Shown piece by piece: positions 37,371 through 46,270 of a stretch of 64,000 nt of DNA (position 1 is the first letter of the stretch; each line of letters opens with the position of its first letter). The translations under genes were made by a program, and so were the position numbers. The stretch comes from Amycolatopsis pretoriensis. Lineage in GTDB: Bacteria; Actinomycetota; Actinomycetes; Mycobacteriales; Pseudonocardiaceae. The stretch spans positions 186,001 through 250,000 of the forward strand of contig NZ_FNUJ01000012.1 in NCBI RefSeq assembly GCF_900107925.1, in the 5' to 3' direction. Below the pieces are notes generated by a model. That model saw only the letters and a list, made by a program, of their open reading frames with translations. It had not been told where the DNA came from and searched no databases.

Positions 37371-39404
37371 CTGCGGAGAGTGACCCCCTTGCAGAGCGAG
37401 AAATCGCCTCTGGTAAGTTCTCTCCAGCAAGAAAAACAGAAAAGCCCCTGGGAAACCAGGGAAAGATCCTAAGCCCCCGTCGTCTAGCGGCCTAGGACGC
37501 CGGCCTCTCACGCCGGTAGCGTGGGTTCGAATCCCATCGGGGGTACAAGCAGCATCCACCGAAGCTGGACTGACGCAGGTCAGTCCAGCTTTTTGGTTTG
37601 TGGATGCCATGGCGTCGGAGATCCTTTCCGCGGCTTGCGCCGTCTTGGGCAGCTGATCACCAGGTAGTTTAACCGTGATCGTCACCTCATCCCCGCGCCC
37701 GTGGACCTGAACGCCGAGTCGGGTGACCTCGAACAACTCGTACAGCAGCTCTCGCGGTGCCTTTGCCAGGTTCAGTGCGAGGTAGGGAAGAGCTTCCAGC
37801 CGACTGAGGTCTGTCGCAGTCTGCTCAGCGGGCAGGTCGGCAGCATCCAGTTGTTCGATGATGGCCAGCGAAGCGGTTTTCCGGCTTTCGAGGTCGTTGT
37901 AACTCTGGCGCAGCCCGCGGGTGAACGGATCGTCGGGATCGCCTTCGCACGCCTGCTTCAGGACGGAGTCCTGCTGGCGCGCGAGCGTGGCCAGGAGCTT
38001 CTGCTGGCGGGTTCGCTCGGCCGCACGTTCCCGCGCCGCGGTTCCATCGACGCCGCCCAGCTCGGTTTCCAGAATCGCTCGCCGCTCCGGTCCGAAGAGC
38101 CGGTCGGCGTAGAACCGGCAGACGGCTTCGAGGAGTTCGTCCTCGCGCACTCGCACCGAAGCCGGCAGTCCTGGGTGGAGGTGCGGTGTGGCCAAGTTGT
38201 TCTTCCGCGGCCAACAGAGGTAATAGGCCGCGCCCCTCGGTTTGGTGTCGCCCGTCATGCGTCGCCCGCAGCTGTGGACCACGCGCCCGCGGAGGAGGTA
38301 CTTCCGTTTGGTGAGCGGATGGCGGTTGTACGTGTCGCTGTCGCGTGAACCGCGCTTGGTGCCACGGTTACCGTTGATCGCGTCGAACATCCACTTCTCG
38401 ATCAACGGCTCGTGGACGGGCTTCGGCGACCACACCCACTTGTACGGTTCGTTGACCCGGCCACGTTTCGAGGTCGTCGCGCGCCGGTTGAAGACCTGGT
38501 AGCCGGTGTACTTCGGATTGCCGAGGATGTGGTAGACGGCGCTCCGCGTCCAAGCGCCCCGGGTACGCGCCTTGCACGGCGCTTCAGGCGGCGGGTACTT
38601 GTCAGGATCGGCGTTGAGCCGGTCGGCGATCGCCGTGCATCCGAGGCCGTCGTAGTGCCTCCAGAGAGCCATCTGCGTGACCGCCTGGCCTCGGACGGCG
38701 TCGGGTTCGAGCCGGGACTTGGTCTTGCCCTTCTCGGCCTTGACCGGGCTCGGGTGCGGGACGATCTTCGCGGTGTAGCCGTAGGGCGGCTGACCGATGT
38801 TCCAGCCGTCGCGGACGTGGGTGCAGAGGCCGCCCCACGACTGTTCGAGGGTGTTGAGGACCTCGTACTCGGCGATCGACTGGTTGATCCTGCGTTGCAG
38901 CACGCGCTGCGCCCGGCTGCCCGAGAGCGTTATCGGCTCGTTGGACGCGAACAGCGGGACGTCGGCGTGCTCGAGTTCTCGTTCGACCGAGAGCCCCTCG
39001 AAGGCTCGACGAGCCACCCGCGAGATGCTCTCGCAAATCACCACGTCGAAGCGGCGGTCGTGCCGAGACGCCTCGTCGAGCAAGTCGATGATGCCGCCGG
39101 CGCGGGGGACCGGGATGTCGAACCGCTCGTAGCCTTGCCCCTGTCCGCGTTCGTCGAGTTCGAGACGGCCGGACTCGACGTCGAAGAAGTGGGTCGTGAT
39201 GACCCAGGACGCGGGCAACGCGTTCTTGCTGTTCGTCAGTTGCCGGATGATGGACTGGCGCGGGTCCTGCTGGTCTTCGGTCGAGGTGCGAGCGAGGAAG
39301 GCGACGCGGACCTCGTCGTTCAGCAGGGCACGCGGCATCCCCAGCGGGGACACGGCGTAGTCGGACAAGCCCGCCGACGGCGGTGCCCAGTCATGTGTGG
39401 TCAT
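37341..39404 (-). CDS. Large serine integrase, C-terminus running into tRNA-Glu
   Basis: The frame of 687 codons encodes a large serine recombinase. The N-terminal resolvase domain (~30-190) has the nucleophile in VAFLARTSTEDQQDPRQS and the block VICESISRVARRAFEGLSVE. A recombinase domain follows (TAIADRLNADPD through YHILGNPKYTGYQVFNRR). Next are a zinc-ribbon-like region (VVHSCGRRMTGDTKP) and a coiled-coil segment. The last ~65 residues are encoded by sequence antisense to the nested repeat, tRNA-Glu and part of tRNA-Gln, so the original stop codon is absent. The native protein probably ends near 37600. It should catalyse attP x attB integration; excision would need a partner protein. Confidence 0.85.
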   Translation of the reverse strand: MTTHDWAPPSAGLSDYAVSPLGMPRALLNDEVRVAFLARTSTEDQQDPRQSIIRQLTNSKNALPASWVITTHFFDVESGRLELDERGQGQGYERFDIPVPRAGGIIDLLDEASRHDRRFDVVICESISRVARRAFEGLSVERELEHADVPLFASNEPITLSGSRAQRVLQRRINQSIAEYEVLNTLEQSWGGLCTHVRDGWNIGQPPYGYTAKIVPHPSPVKAEKGKTKSRLEPDAVRGQAVTQMALWRHYDGLGCTAIADRLNADPDKYPPPEAPCKARTRGAWTRSAVYHILGNPKYTGYQVFNRRATTSKRGRVNEPYKWVWSPKPVHEPLIEKWMFDAINGNRGTKRGSRDSDTYNRHPLTKRKYLLRGRVVHSCGRRMTGDTKPRGAAYYLCWPRKNNLATPHLHPGLPASVRVREDELLEAVCRFYADRLFGPERRAILETELGGVDGTAARERAAERTRQQKLLATLARQQDSVLKQACEGDPDDPFTRGLRQSYNDLESRKTASLAIIEQLDAADLPAEQTATDLSRLEALPYLALNLAKAPRELLYELFEVTRLGVQVHGRGDEVTITVKLPGDQLPKTAQAAERISDAMASTNQKAGLTCVSPASVDAACTPDGIRTHATGVRGRRPRPLDDGGLGSFPGFPGAFLFFLLERTYQRRFLALQGGHSPQLGYQDSNLD
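37473..37545 (+). tRNA. tRNA-Glu (CTC)
   Basis: A 73-base cloverleaf: acceptor GCCCCCG pairs with CGGGGGT, the anticodon arm CCGGC-CTCTCAC-GCCGG carries CTC, and the T arm is GTGGGTTCGAATCCCAT. No CCA is encoded. A serine integrase gene on the opposite strand reads into it, so its 3' end is a likely integration site of the element to the right. Confidence 0.96.
37552..37607. terminator. Nested inverted repeat 3' of tRNA-Glu
   Basis: AAGCTGGACTGA (37562-37573) pairs perfectly with TCAGTCCAGCTT (37580-37591) and is followed by a T-run to 37594, a good terminator for the tRNA. Outside it GCATCCAC (37552-37559) pairs with GTGGATGC (37600-37607), making a larger cruciform. Seven bases after tRNA-Glu and inside the integrase frame, it may be part of the left attachment site as well as a terminator. 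Confidence 0.65.
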
Positions 39405-39682
39405 GCGAGATGATCGTCCTTCTCGGACTCTTCGCAGAGGCGCGCCTGGGCCCAGCCGAGGAGCTCGTGGGTGATGGCCGCGATGCGGATGCGGACCCGC
39501 GCGCCTTCTGCGCCGGAGATGCCGTCGACCCGACCGGAATACGTTCGGCCGCAAGGGGTGTCGAGTCGCCAGACGCTGTCGGAACTCGACGCTAGCGTGG
39601 GTTCGTAGTCGGCTGCAAGCACTGTGTCCTCCGCGCCGATTGCCAGTGGACAACTGGTTTCGCCGACGGATTGATGCTCCAT
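39401..39682 (-). CDS. Small protein upstream of the integrase
   Basis: A 93-residue protein is encoded immediately before the integrase and overlaps it by 4 bases (ATGA), so the two are co-translated. The sequence (for example GRVDGISGAEGARVRIRIAA and HELLGWAQARLCEESEKDDH) has no family that I recognise. Its position suggests a recombination directionality factor or a regulator of the integrase, which is inference only. A GGGGG tract lies about 10 bases before the ATG. The 293-base stretch to its right (39683-39975) holds only a weak divergent frame of 79 codons. Confidence 0.6.
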   Translation of the reverse strand: MEHQSVGETSCPLAIGAEDTVLAADYEPTLASSSDSVWRLDTPCGRTYSGRVDGISGAEGARVRIRIAAITHELLGWAQARLCEESEKDDHLA

Positions 39683-39975
39683 GAGAACCCCCTACGCGCG
39701 CGACCGAGACTTCGACCTCCGTGCGGAAGACATGGTCGCGGCGTGCTCGCGCGATGCTCCGTCCGATCGCGTCGTGGTTTCGAGAGTTCGTCGAGACCTG
39801 CTCCACCGCGGTCTCGGGGCGCGCTCATCGGAGGTCGGCCGCTCAGGAACGACCACTCGTCCGAGTGAATGCCGGCTTGCTCCTGGGTTGGGGCAAGGAT
39901 TCGGCCGAGCAAGGGGGTGAGGGGTGGTTCCGACGCTGGCCCGGATCTTGCCATCCGAGCCGAGGAGTCGGTGTC

Positions 39976-40848
39976 ATGTCCGCTTCGAGCAGCCGATCCA
40001 CCGCGAACAGTCCGCTGACGATGCTGCAGAACCAGTTCGCGCAGCCGCGCACCGTCGCCAAGTTCGACCAGGCGCTGCGTACGTGGTCGACGGAGGAGTC
40101 GGCGTTGTCGGGGATCTCCGAGCACAGCGACCTGGTCGCGGTTCTGTCCACCCGGGAATACGGCCGGCACGACGAGGTGCTTCACGCGCTTCTCGTGCGA
40201 GCGGCATCGGACAGCGATTTCGGCGTGGTCGCCACCGAGATCGTGGTGAACGCGATGCTGCCCGCTGTCCCGGGCATCGTCGCGCGGGTGGTCCGGGCCG
40301 CGCGTGCAGCGGCCGGGGGAGTCGGGGCCCGGCGCGGCGTGACCGGTGGGGGCGTCTCGGCGTCGGAGGACAGCCGAGACATCCAGGCTTCGGTGATCGG
40401 GCACCTCTGGGAACAGTCTCGCTGCTACCCGCTGCGCCGACGGCAGCACGTCGCGGCGAACCTGATGCGCGAGACCCAGCGAGCGGCCCAGCGAGACTTC
40501 GGCATCGACCACGGCCAAGCCGCCGCGGACGTCGTCAGCATGGACGACGACGAAGAACACCGACCGCTGGCCGCGGCACCTGTCGAGCCGGACGCCTCGG
40601 AGGAGCTGCTCGAGCTGCTGTCGTGGGCGGTCGAGAAGGAGCGGCTCGACGAGCACTCCGCCACGATCCTGACCACGCGGTACTTCCGCGGCCCGGTCGG
40701 CCGCGACGGGGTGGCTACGGATCGGCAGGTCGGGGCGCTGATCGGCCTGAGCCAGCCGACGATCACCCGGCATCGTCAGCGGGCGGTGGAGCAGCTGGTC
40801 GAGGCCGCCTCGGAGTTCCCAGGTCGCGACCTGCCCTGGGCCGGCTGA
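39976..40848 (+). CDS. Sigma-like/HTH regulator at the head of the transfer region
   Basis: The 290-residue protein ends in a sigma region 4-like helix-turn-helix (EHSATILTTRYFRGPVG, then VATDRQVGALIGLSQPTITR and HRQRAVEQLV). The middle part (RRRQHVAANLMRETQRAAQR) resembles a degenerate region 2. I read it as a sigma-factor-derived regulator that controls the transfer genes following it on the same strand. The ATG at 39976 is chosen as the first good start; the frame is open further upstream. Family assignment is by motif only. Confidence 0.6.
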   Translation: MSASSSRSTANSPLTMLQNQFAQPRTVAKFDQALRTWSTEESALSGISEHSDLVAVLSTREYGRHDEVLHALLVRAASDSDFGVVATEIVVNAMLPAVPGIVARVVRAARAAAGGVGARRGVTGGGVSASEDSRDIQASVIGHLWEQSRCYPLRRRQHVAANLMRETQRAAQRDFGIDHGQAAADVVSMDDDEEHRPLAAAPVEPDASEELLELLSWAVEKERLDEHSATILTTRYFRGPVGRDGVATDRQVGALIGLSQPTITRHRQRAVEQLVEAASEFPGRDLPWAG

Positions 40849-40911
40849 ATCACCACGAGGCGGCGCTCCGCCTGCCTCCACAGCAGGTCCGCCGACGAAT
40901 TGGAGCGTCTG

Positions 40912-41829
40912 ATGCCCGGAACCGGTCGAAACCCCCTGGCCAGACTGCTGCCGGACGCGGACGTCGAAACGGCGGTGCGAGGAGCCACCCGCCGCGGCAG
41001 CCGGCTGCTGGCTTGGCTCGCCGTACTCGCCAGCCCCCTGCTGACGGTCGGCGGTCTCGCTGTCTTCCAGCCAGCGGGCGCGCCGCCGACGCGGGACGGC
41101 GGCGCGCCCGCGCCCTCGGCGATGCCGGCGGGCTGGGCCGAGATGTACGTACGGGCCTGGCTCTCGGCGACCCGAGACGACTCCGCAGGTCTCGAAGTGT
41201 TCTACCCGGCTGCGACGAAGTCGCAGCGCGCTCCGGGAACCCAGGTGCCGGTCGACACCGCGACGGTCTCGGCGGTCTCGCCGGTCGGCGGACAGTGGTC
41301 CGTGGTCGTCGTCGCCGACGTGTTGCAGTTGCAGCCGGACGGCAAGCGCAGGGCGACGACGATGTGCGCCCAGGTCACGATGGTGGGTGCGGAAGACGCG
41401 TACGTCGCCGCTGCGCTGCCTTCACCCGTTGCTTGCCCGGGCACCGGGCCGGCTGTGGCGCTCGGGTACAACGAGGTGGCCGACCCCGGAGGACCGATCA
41501 GTCAGTCTGTCGCCGGATTTTTGGGCGCGTACCTCACGGGGCAAGGCCAGCTCGACCGGTTGATCAGTCCCGGGGCAAGGCTTGCCCCGCCGCACCCCGC
41601 TCCTTTCACGGACGTCCGGGTCGTCGAGCTGAGGACGCGCGAAAGGTTCGAACCGGGCCAAGCCGCTCGCCCACCCGACGGGACCGCTGTGAGCGTCTTC
41701 GCGCACGCCTTGGCGTTCGACGTCATCGCGCAGAGCACGCCAGTCGACTACGCGCTGACCCTCCTCGCGCGGGCCGGTCGCTGGGAGGTCAAGGAAATCG
41801 ACCCGGGTCCTCAGCTGGCTGGTCGGTGA
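40912..41829 (+). CDS. TcpC/VirB8-like conjugation protein
   Basis: The 305-residue protein has a cytosolic N-terminus with basic residues, one transmembrane helix (LLAWLAVLASPLLTVGGLAV) and a large external part that looks like two NTF2-like domains (starting WAEMYVRAWLSATRDDS and ISQSVAGFLGAYLTGQGQLD). This is the architecture of TcpC and Tn916 Orf13, VirB8-like scaffolds of Gram-positive conjugation channels. GGAG lies 6 bases before the ATG at 40912. It is the first structural gene of the transfer module. Confidence 0.65.
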   Translation: MPGTGRNPLARLLPDADVETAVRGATRRGSRLLAWLAVLASPLLTVGGLAVFQPAGAPPTRDGGAPAPSAMPAGWAEMYVRAWLSATRDDSAGLEVFYPAATKSQRAPGTQVPVDTATVSAVSPVGGQWSVVVVADVLQLQPDGKRRATTMCAQVTMVGAEDAYVAAALPSPVACPGTGPAVALGYNEVADPGGPISQSVAGFLGAYLTGQGQLDRLISPGARLAPPHPAPFTDVRVVELRTRERFEPGQAARPPDGTAVSVFAHALAFDVIAQSTPVDYALTLLARAGRWEVKEIDPGPQLAGR

Positions 41830-42282
41830 TCACCAGACCCGGATGAGCCAGCGCGAGGCGGACACCTCGATCCCGAACTCCGCGTCTTCTTGCTGCCGGC
41901 GGTCGAGGACGAAAGCCTGGAGCGTCAGCTTGCCCTCGGTGGGCAAGCTGACGGTGAGGTCTCGCGGAGATGGTGTCGTCGACACCAGATACAGCTGAAC
42001 GTCGACCGCCGTGATCGTTGTCTCCAACGAGTCGAAGAACTCGTCCGGGCTGGTCCGCGGACGGTCGAGCCAGACTTCCACGCTGACGTCGAGCTTGTGA
42101 ATGCCCGCGCCGAGCCGGAACAGCACGGCGTTGTCGCCGATGACGGCGTGGGCCGGATTCGCGTCGGATTGGCAAGCCAGCTCCACAGCGGCCCCCAGCA
42201 CGTCGCCGGTGCCGATGAGGAACTGGTTGAACTCGGGGCAGAGTTCAGTGCGGGCGACCGCGATCGGAGCGTCAGCACTCAC
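41830..42282 (-). CDS. Hypothetical protein within the transfer module
   Basis: A 150-residue protein is encoded against the direction of its neighbours. It begins GTG (SADAPIAVARTELCPEFNQF) and contains LTVSLPTEGKLTLQAFVLDR. No transmembrane segment, signal peptide or known motif is seen. The sequence has normal codon bias, so it is probably expressed. The stop is directly adjacent to that of the TcpC-like gene. The function is unknown; it may regulate the divergent membrane-protein gene at 42395. Confidence 0.6.
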   Translation of the reverse strand: MSADAPIAVARTELCPEFNQFLIGTGDVLGAAVELACQSDANPAHAVIGDNAVLFRLGAGIHKLDVSVEVWLDRPRTSPDEFFDSLETTITAVDVQLYLVSTTPSPRDLTVSLPTEGKLTLQAFVLDRRQQEDAEFGIEVSASRWLIRVW

Positions 42283-42394
42283 AGTCGCCGAGCCTAACCT
42301 GCATCGCGCGGATCTGGCACTCGCGTGTCTCCCGACGAACAGCGCATCGGCCCGGCATTGCCGCGAGGCGAGCCGTCCGACCGAGGGAGTCTCA

Positions 42395-42634
42395 ATGATC
42401 GTGCTCGCCGCGGATGTGAAGTCCTGGATCGACACCAACCTCGCCTGGGGTGACCAGTCCGTACGTCGGCTGATCCTGTTGGCTGCCATTGTCGGCGGCA
42501 TCGGGCTGCTGATCGGTACGCGCGGGAACTTCACCCGGGCGATCAAGTACGGGGTGATCGCCGCGATCTTCCTCGGCATCCTGCTCAACCTCGACGGCGT
42601 CGCGGGCATGTTCGGCGCCTGGTTCACGCATTGA
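42395..42634 (+). CDS. Small pilin-like membrane protein
   Basis: The 79-residue protein has two hydrophobic helices (LILLAAIVGGIGLLIGTRG and YGVIAAIFLGILLNLDGVAG), the size and topology of VirB2-like pilins or of short channel proteins in actinobacterial transfer clusters. GAGGGAG precedes the ATG. It overlaps the PrgI-like gene by 4 bases. The role is inferred from topology and position. Confidence 0.62.
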   Translation: MIVLAADVKSWIDTNLAWGDQSVRRLILLAAIVGGIGLLIGTRGNFTRAIKYGVIAAIFLGILLNLDGVAGMFGAWFTH

Positions 42635-43098
42635 CCGCGCCGAAGGGCCGCGGGGACATCCTGGTCGGCCGCTCCTACACCCGCTCGCGGCGGTTCCCGC
42701 GGATGTTCGGGCGGATGCCCGGTCGCGACGGCGGCTACCTTCCCGGCGGTCCGTACACGGTGACTCAAGGGGCGTTGTTCCTGGTCCTGCTCGTCGTGGT
42801 GTGGAAGCTGCCGCTGCTGGACTGGCTCGGTCCGGCTCGCTGGGGGCTGCCGCTGTCGGCAGTGTTCGTGCGGCGCGCTCGGATCGAGTCCCGGACGCCG
42901 CTCGGCTGGCTCGCGGGGCTCGGTACGCATCTTTGCGCTCCGGCGGCCGGCACGGTCGGCCGTCGCTCGTATCGACCCGCGCGGCCGGAGTGGCACCGCG
43001 CCGGGCTGTACGTGCACCTTGTCGATGAAAGCGAAACCAAAACCGCTGGAGCGGCGTCGCCGCTGCAGCTGGTGCTGGCGCGCAACCAGGAGCGGTGA
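42631..43098 (+). CDS. PrgI/TcpE-like membrane protein
   Basis: A 155-residue protein has a basic N-terminus (GRSYTRSRRFPRMFGRMPGR), one or two transmembrane segments (VTQGALFLVLLVVVWKLPLL) and a polar C-terminus. Proteins of this plan (PrgI/TcpE) precede the VirB4 ATPase in Gram-positive conjugation modules, as here. TTG is the start. It overlaps its neighbours on both sides, so the three genes are translationally coupled. Confidence 0.6.
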   Translation: MTAPKGRGDILVGRSYTRSRRFPRMFGRMPGRDGGYLPGGPYTVTQGALFLVLLVVVWKLPLLDWLGPARWGLPLSAVFVRRARIESRTPLGWLAGLGTHLCAPAAGTVGRRSYRPARPEWHRAGLYVHLVDESETKTAGAASPLQLVLARNQER

Positions 43099-45674
43099 TG
43101 GATAGTCCGGTGACCGATCTGGCGGGCAATCTGCTGTTCTGCGCCGACGGCTCGACCTGGGCGGTGTGGCGGGTCCTTCCGCACGAGAGCGCGCGCGCCA
43201 GCGGTCGGCGGTTGCGGGACCTCTACGACCGCACCGTGACGCTGATGAAGTCGCTGCGCGGCGAGGTGATGATCGCTTCCCTGTGCGAGCAGGTGCCGGC
43301 CCACGCGATCGTCCAGCGGTGTGTCGAGGGCATCGACCTCGACGCCAACCCGCAGTGGGCGGAGACCGTCCACAACGCGTGGGATCAGCTCGACACCCTC
43401 GACGTCCTCGGCCGCAGCTACTGGCTCGCCAAGCCCCTGTCCGGGCACGGTTGGAAGGAATCCGCTCAGGCGATGCTGCGCGCGACGAGCGCGGCCCTTG
43501 GTGAGCAAATCGGCCTCCCAGCGCGACCGGCTTCCGCCGCGGCGGTGGCTGCAGGCCGGGAGCGGTCCCGGGTGGTGGCGCAGGAACTCGGCGGTGTCAT
43601 CCCGCTGCGGCCGGCTTCGGAGGCGGAGTTGCTGTGGTGGCTCAGCCGCGCTCCGGTCCGCGGTGTGAACGAACCTCAGCTCGACCGTACCTCTTCAGTG
43701 CACAACACCGGCGCCGCGGTGCGTCGGGGGAGCGGGCGATCCCGGTTGACGCTCCTCCGCGGCTGCGTCTTCGACGAGGGCGGCCGGACTGATCCGGTCG
43801 AAGATCGCCGAGGTTGGGGGCCGTTCGGGCTGCTGAACCGCCGGTTCGTCAAGTGCGTGACACCGCACGACGACGGCGCCATCGCCAGCTACCAGGCATA
43901 CCTCGTGCTGGCGGAGATGCCGCGCGTGTTCACCTTCCCCGGTCACGAAATCCTTGCCCGGCTCTCGGACATCGGTTTCGGTGTCGACTACGCGCTGCGG
44001 ATCACCGCCCGGTCGAACGAGGACGCTCGCGCCACCAACCGGCGCCGCACCCGCGACCTCATGAGCCAGGACGAGGAGCATGCCGGCGACACCGCGGGTG
44101 TCCCGGCGGACGTTGTGTCTGCGCAGGAGGAGATCCAGCACAAGAACGCCCGGCTCGGCGCCAGCTCCACTGAGATCGACCTCGAAGTCGGCGTCATCGC
44201 CTGCGTTTGGGGCGCCACCGCCCGCGACGCGGACGCTCGCGCCAAGGTGCTCCGGCAGGCGTTCCTCGGCGGCGAATACCGGTGGGAACGACCGCTCGGC
44301 GGCCAGCGGCAGCTCTACCAGGCGATGCTCCCGGGTAGCCGGACGCCGATGGTGGTCCGCGAATGCAGCCAGAACCTCCTCTCCACGGACGCGGCCATGC
44401 TCCTACCTGTATCGGCGACCGACTTCGGAGATCCCGCCGGCGCCCTGTTCGGCTTGACCGTCGACGGCGGCGCCATCGCGCCTTTCCTGCTCGACCCGAC
44501 GTACGGGCCGACACACGACTCGTCCGGCGGCATAGCGGTCATCGGCGAGCTCGGCGCCGGTAAGTCGGTCGTGCTGAAGAATGTCGCCGCGGTCGTACGG
44601 CTGATGCTCGACGGCCGCGTCATCGTCATCGACCGGACTCGCAGCCGCGAATGGGCGCCCGTCGCCGCCGCGCTGCCGGGGAACGCTCAGATCGTCGACA
44701 TCATCGACCCCAGCCTCGACGACCGCCCCGGCGCGGCCGAGCTGCGCCATTCGTGCGACCCGCTGCGGGTCTTCCGCACCGCCGGCAAGTCCAGCACCGG
44801 CATCGCCGAGACCTTCTTCGCGTCCTGGCTCGACCTGGAGTCCAACTCCGCCGAGCGCGACGCCCTCGGCGCCGGCCTCGACGCCATCAGCGGACACCCG
44901 GACGCCTCCAGTAACCGACTTGTCGACATCCTCCGCGAGCACGGCGCCCGAGATCCCGCTGCTCGTGCGTTGGCCGATCGGCTCGACCGGTTGCGGCGCG
45001 ACCCGATCACCCGCCCGATCTTCGACTCCGACCTTGCTCCGGTTGATCTGTTCGGCGCGGACATGGTGGTGTTCTGCACCAACGAGATCCCGCTACCGAG
45101 CGCGCTGGAGATGAGCAACGAGCGGATGGCCGCCCGCATCCCGCCGCGCAAGCTCTTCGGCCGCGCCTTCCACCTGCTCATCGCCGCGATCGCCAAGGAA
45201 ATCTGTTTCACCCCAGGCCGGTGGGGCGAGTTCATCTGCGACGAGGCCTACAACGTCACCGGCACCCCCGAAGGACAGCAGATCGCTCTGGAGTTCGTTC
45301 GCGACGGGCGCAAACACGGCGCCGACGCCGCCTTCGGTTCCCACGCACCGAAAGACCTCGGCGACGAGGTCCTACGTGGACTGATCGCGGTTCGGTTTCT
45401 CGGACGCCACCGCGACGACGGCCTCGCCCGCAGCGGCCTGGCATGGCTCGGCGTCGACCCCGCCGACACCCACTACCAGGAGGTTGTCACAAAGGACCTT
45501 TCGCCGATGAATCCGGCTGGTGGCGAAGAGGAACGACGAACCCGAGCGGGGGAGTTTCTCGTACGTGACCACAGTGGACGAATCGGCAAGGTGAAAGTGA
45601 TGACCCAGCCGTACCGGACCTTGCCGGACGCCGTGCTCACCACGCCCACCGTTGCCCGCGGGCACGGCGGCTAG
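43098..45674 (+). CDS. VirB4-like conjugation ATPase
   Basis: The ~858-residue protein is a VirB4/TraC-type ATPase that powers assembly of a conjugation channel. Walker A is GELGAGKSVVLKN at about residue 485; a Walker B-like Asp-Glu pair lies in GEFICDEAYNVTG; a further motif (FLGRHRDDGLARSGLAW) lies near the C-terminus. The N-terminal ~450 residues are the family-specific region. AGGAG five bases before the ATG at 43098 decides the start over the GTG at 43095. It is the best evidence that this region encodes DNA transfer. Confidence 0.8.
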   Translation: MDSPVTDLAGNLLFCADGSTWAVWRVLPHESARASGRRLRDLYDRTVTLMKSLRGEVMIASLCEQVPAHAIVQRCVEGIDLDANPQWAETVHNAWDQLDTLDVLGRSYWLAKPLSGHGWKESAQAMLRATSAALGEQIGLPARPASAAAVAAGRERSRVVAQELGGVIPLRPASEAELLWWLSRAPVRGVNEPQLDRTSSVHNTGAAVRRGSGRSRLTLLRGCVFDEGGRTDPVEDRRGWGPFGLLNRRFVKCVTPHDDGAIASYQAYLVLAEMPRVFTFPGHEILARLSDIGFGVDYALRITARSNEDARATNRRRTRDLMSQDEEHAGDTAGVPADVVSAQEEIQHKNARLGASSTEIDLEVGVIACVWGATARDADARAKVLRQAFLGGEYRWERPLGGQRQLYQAMLPGSRTPMVVRECSQNLLSTDAAMLLPVSATDFGDPAGALFGLTVDGGAIAPFLLDPTYGPTHDSSGGIAVIGELGAGKSVVLKNVAAVVRLMLDGRVIVIDRTRSREWAPVAAALPGNAQIVDIIDPSLDDRPGAAELRHSCDPLRVFRTAGKSSTGIAETFFASWLDLESNSAERDALGAGLDAISGHPDASSNRLVDILREHGARDPAARALADRLDRLRRDPITRPIFDSDLAPVDLFGADMVVFCTNEIPLPSALEMSNERMAARIPPRKLFGRAFHLLIAAIAKEICFTPGRWGEFICDEAYNVTGTPEGQQIALEFVRDGRKHGADAAFGSHAPKDLGDEVLRGLIAVRFLGRHRDDGLARSGLAWLGVDPADTHYQEVVTKDLSPMNPAGGEEERRTRAGEFLVRDHSGRIGKVKVMTQPYRTLPDAVLTTPTVARGHGG

Positions 45675-45712
45675 GACCGCGCAGCGCTAGGCGCCCGTCC
45701 CGATTCAGCGGA

Positions 45713-46270
45713 TCACAGCTGGGCGACCGGCAGGCCGAGCTCCGCGCACGTGTTCGCGGTGCCCGGGAACACTCCCACGGCGCCTTCGGTGGCGCCGGCG
45801 GCCTTGGAGGTGAGGACGCACGCGACGAGCTGCGGGATCCGGTAGGAGGTGGCACCTGGTTGCCGCGGTTGGAAGTCGTAGACGTTCGACTGCCAGCTGT
45901 CGACGCAGATCTGCATGATGTCGGCGGTGAGGTCGACGCGACCGTCCCGGCCGCCGACGCCGATCGCGATGTGCTGGTTCGGTGCGGTGCTGCCGATGTC
46001 GGCGGTGCGGTAGCAGTAGCCGACCTCCCGCTCGGTCGGAGCGAGCGGAGTGCCCGGGGCGGCGGTGTCGACGGCGCTGTGTCCGCCGGCGGCGAGCATC
46101 ACGCCAACGGAAATTCCGGCGACGCCGACCACGGCGGCAGCGACGCCGAGCAGTGCCTGACGCCGCCGGCGAGCCCGGCCTCGGGACTCGAGAGCGTCGA
46201 GGTCCAGCTGCAGCGGAGGTTCGTCGGCGCCGAGTGCCCGGACCAGCAGGTCCTTCTCGTCGGTGGTCAT
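45713..46270 (-). CDS. Membrane protein paired with the ECF sigma factor (putative anti-sigma)
   Basis: The 185-residue protein has a short cytosolic N-terminus, one transmembrane helix (ALLGVAAAVVGVAGISVGVM) and an external domain with several Cys residues (VGYCYRTADIG, IMQICVDSW, LVACVLTSKA, ANTCAELG). It overlaps the upstream sigma gene by 4 bases, a typical sigma/anti-sigma arrangement. No zinc-binding anti-sigma (ZAS) motif is seen, so the anti-sigma role is inferred from position. Confidence 0.62.
   Translation of the reverse strand: MTTDEKDLLVRALGADEPPLQLDLDALESRGRARRRRQALLGVAAAVVGVAGISVGVMLAAGGHSAVDTAAPGTPLAPTEREVGYCYRTADIGSTAPNQHIAIGVGGRDGRVDLTADIMQICVDSWQSNVYDFQPRQPGATSYRIPQLVACVLTSKAAGATEGAVGVFPGTANTCAELGLPVAQL

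Noticed and set aside
39683..39975. Divergent 79-codon frame starting at 39681
   Set aside because: It is Arg-rich, its start overlaps that of the small integrase-linked gene, and it shows no ribosome binding site or family similarity.
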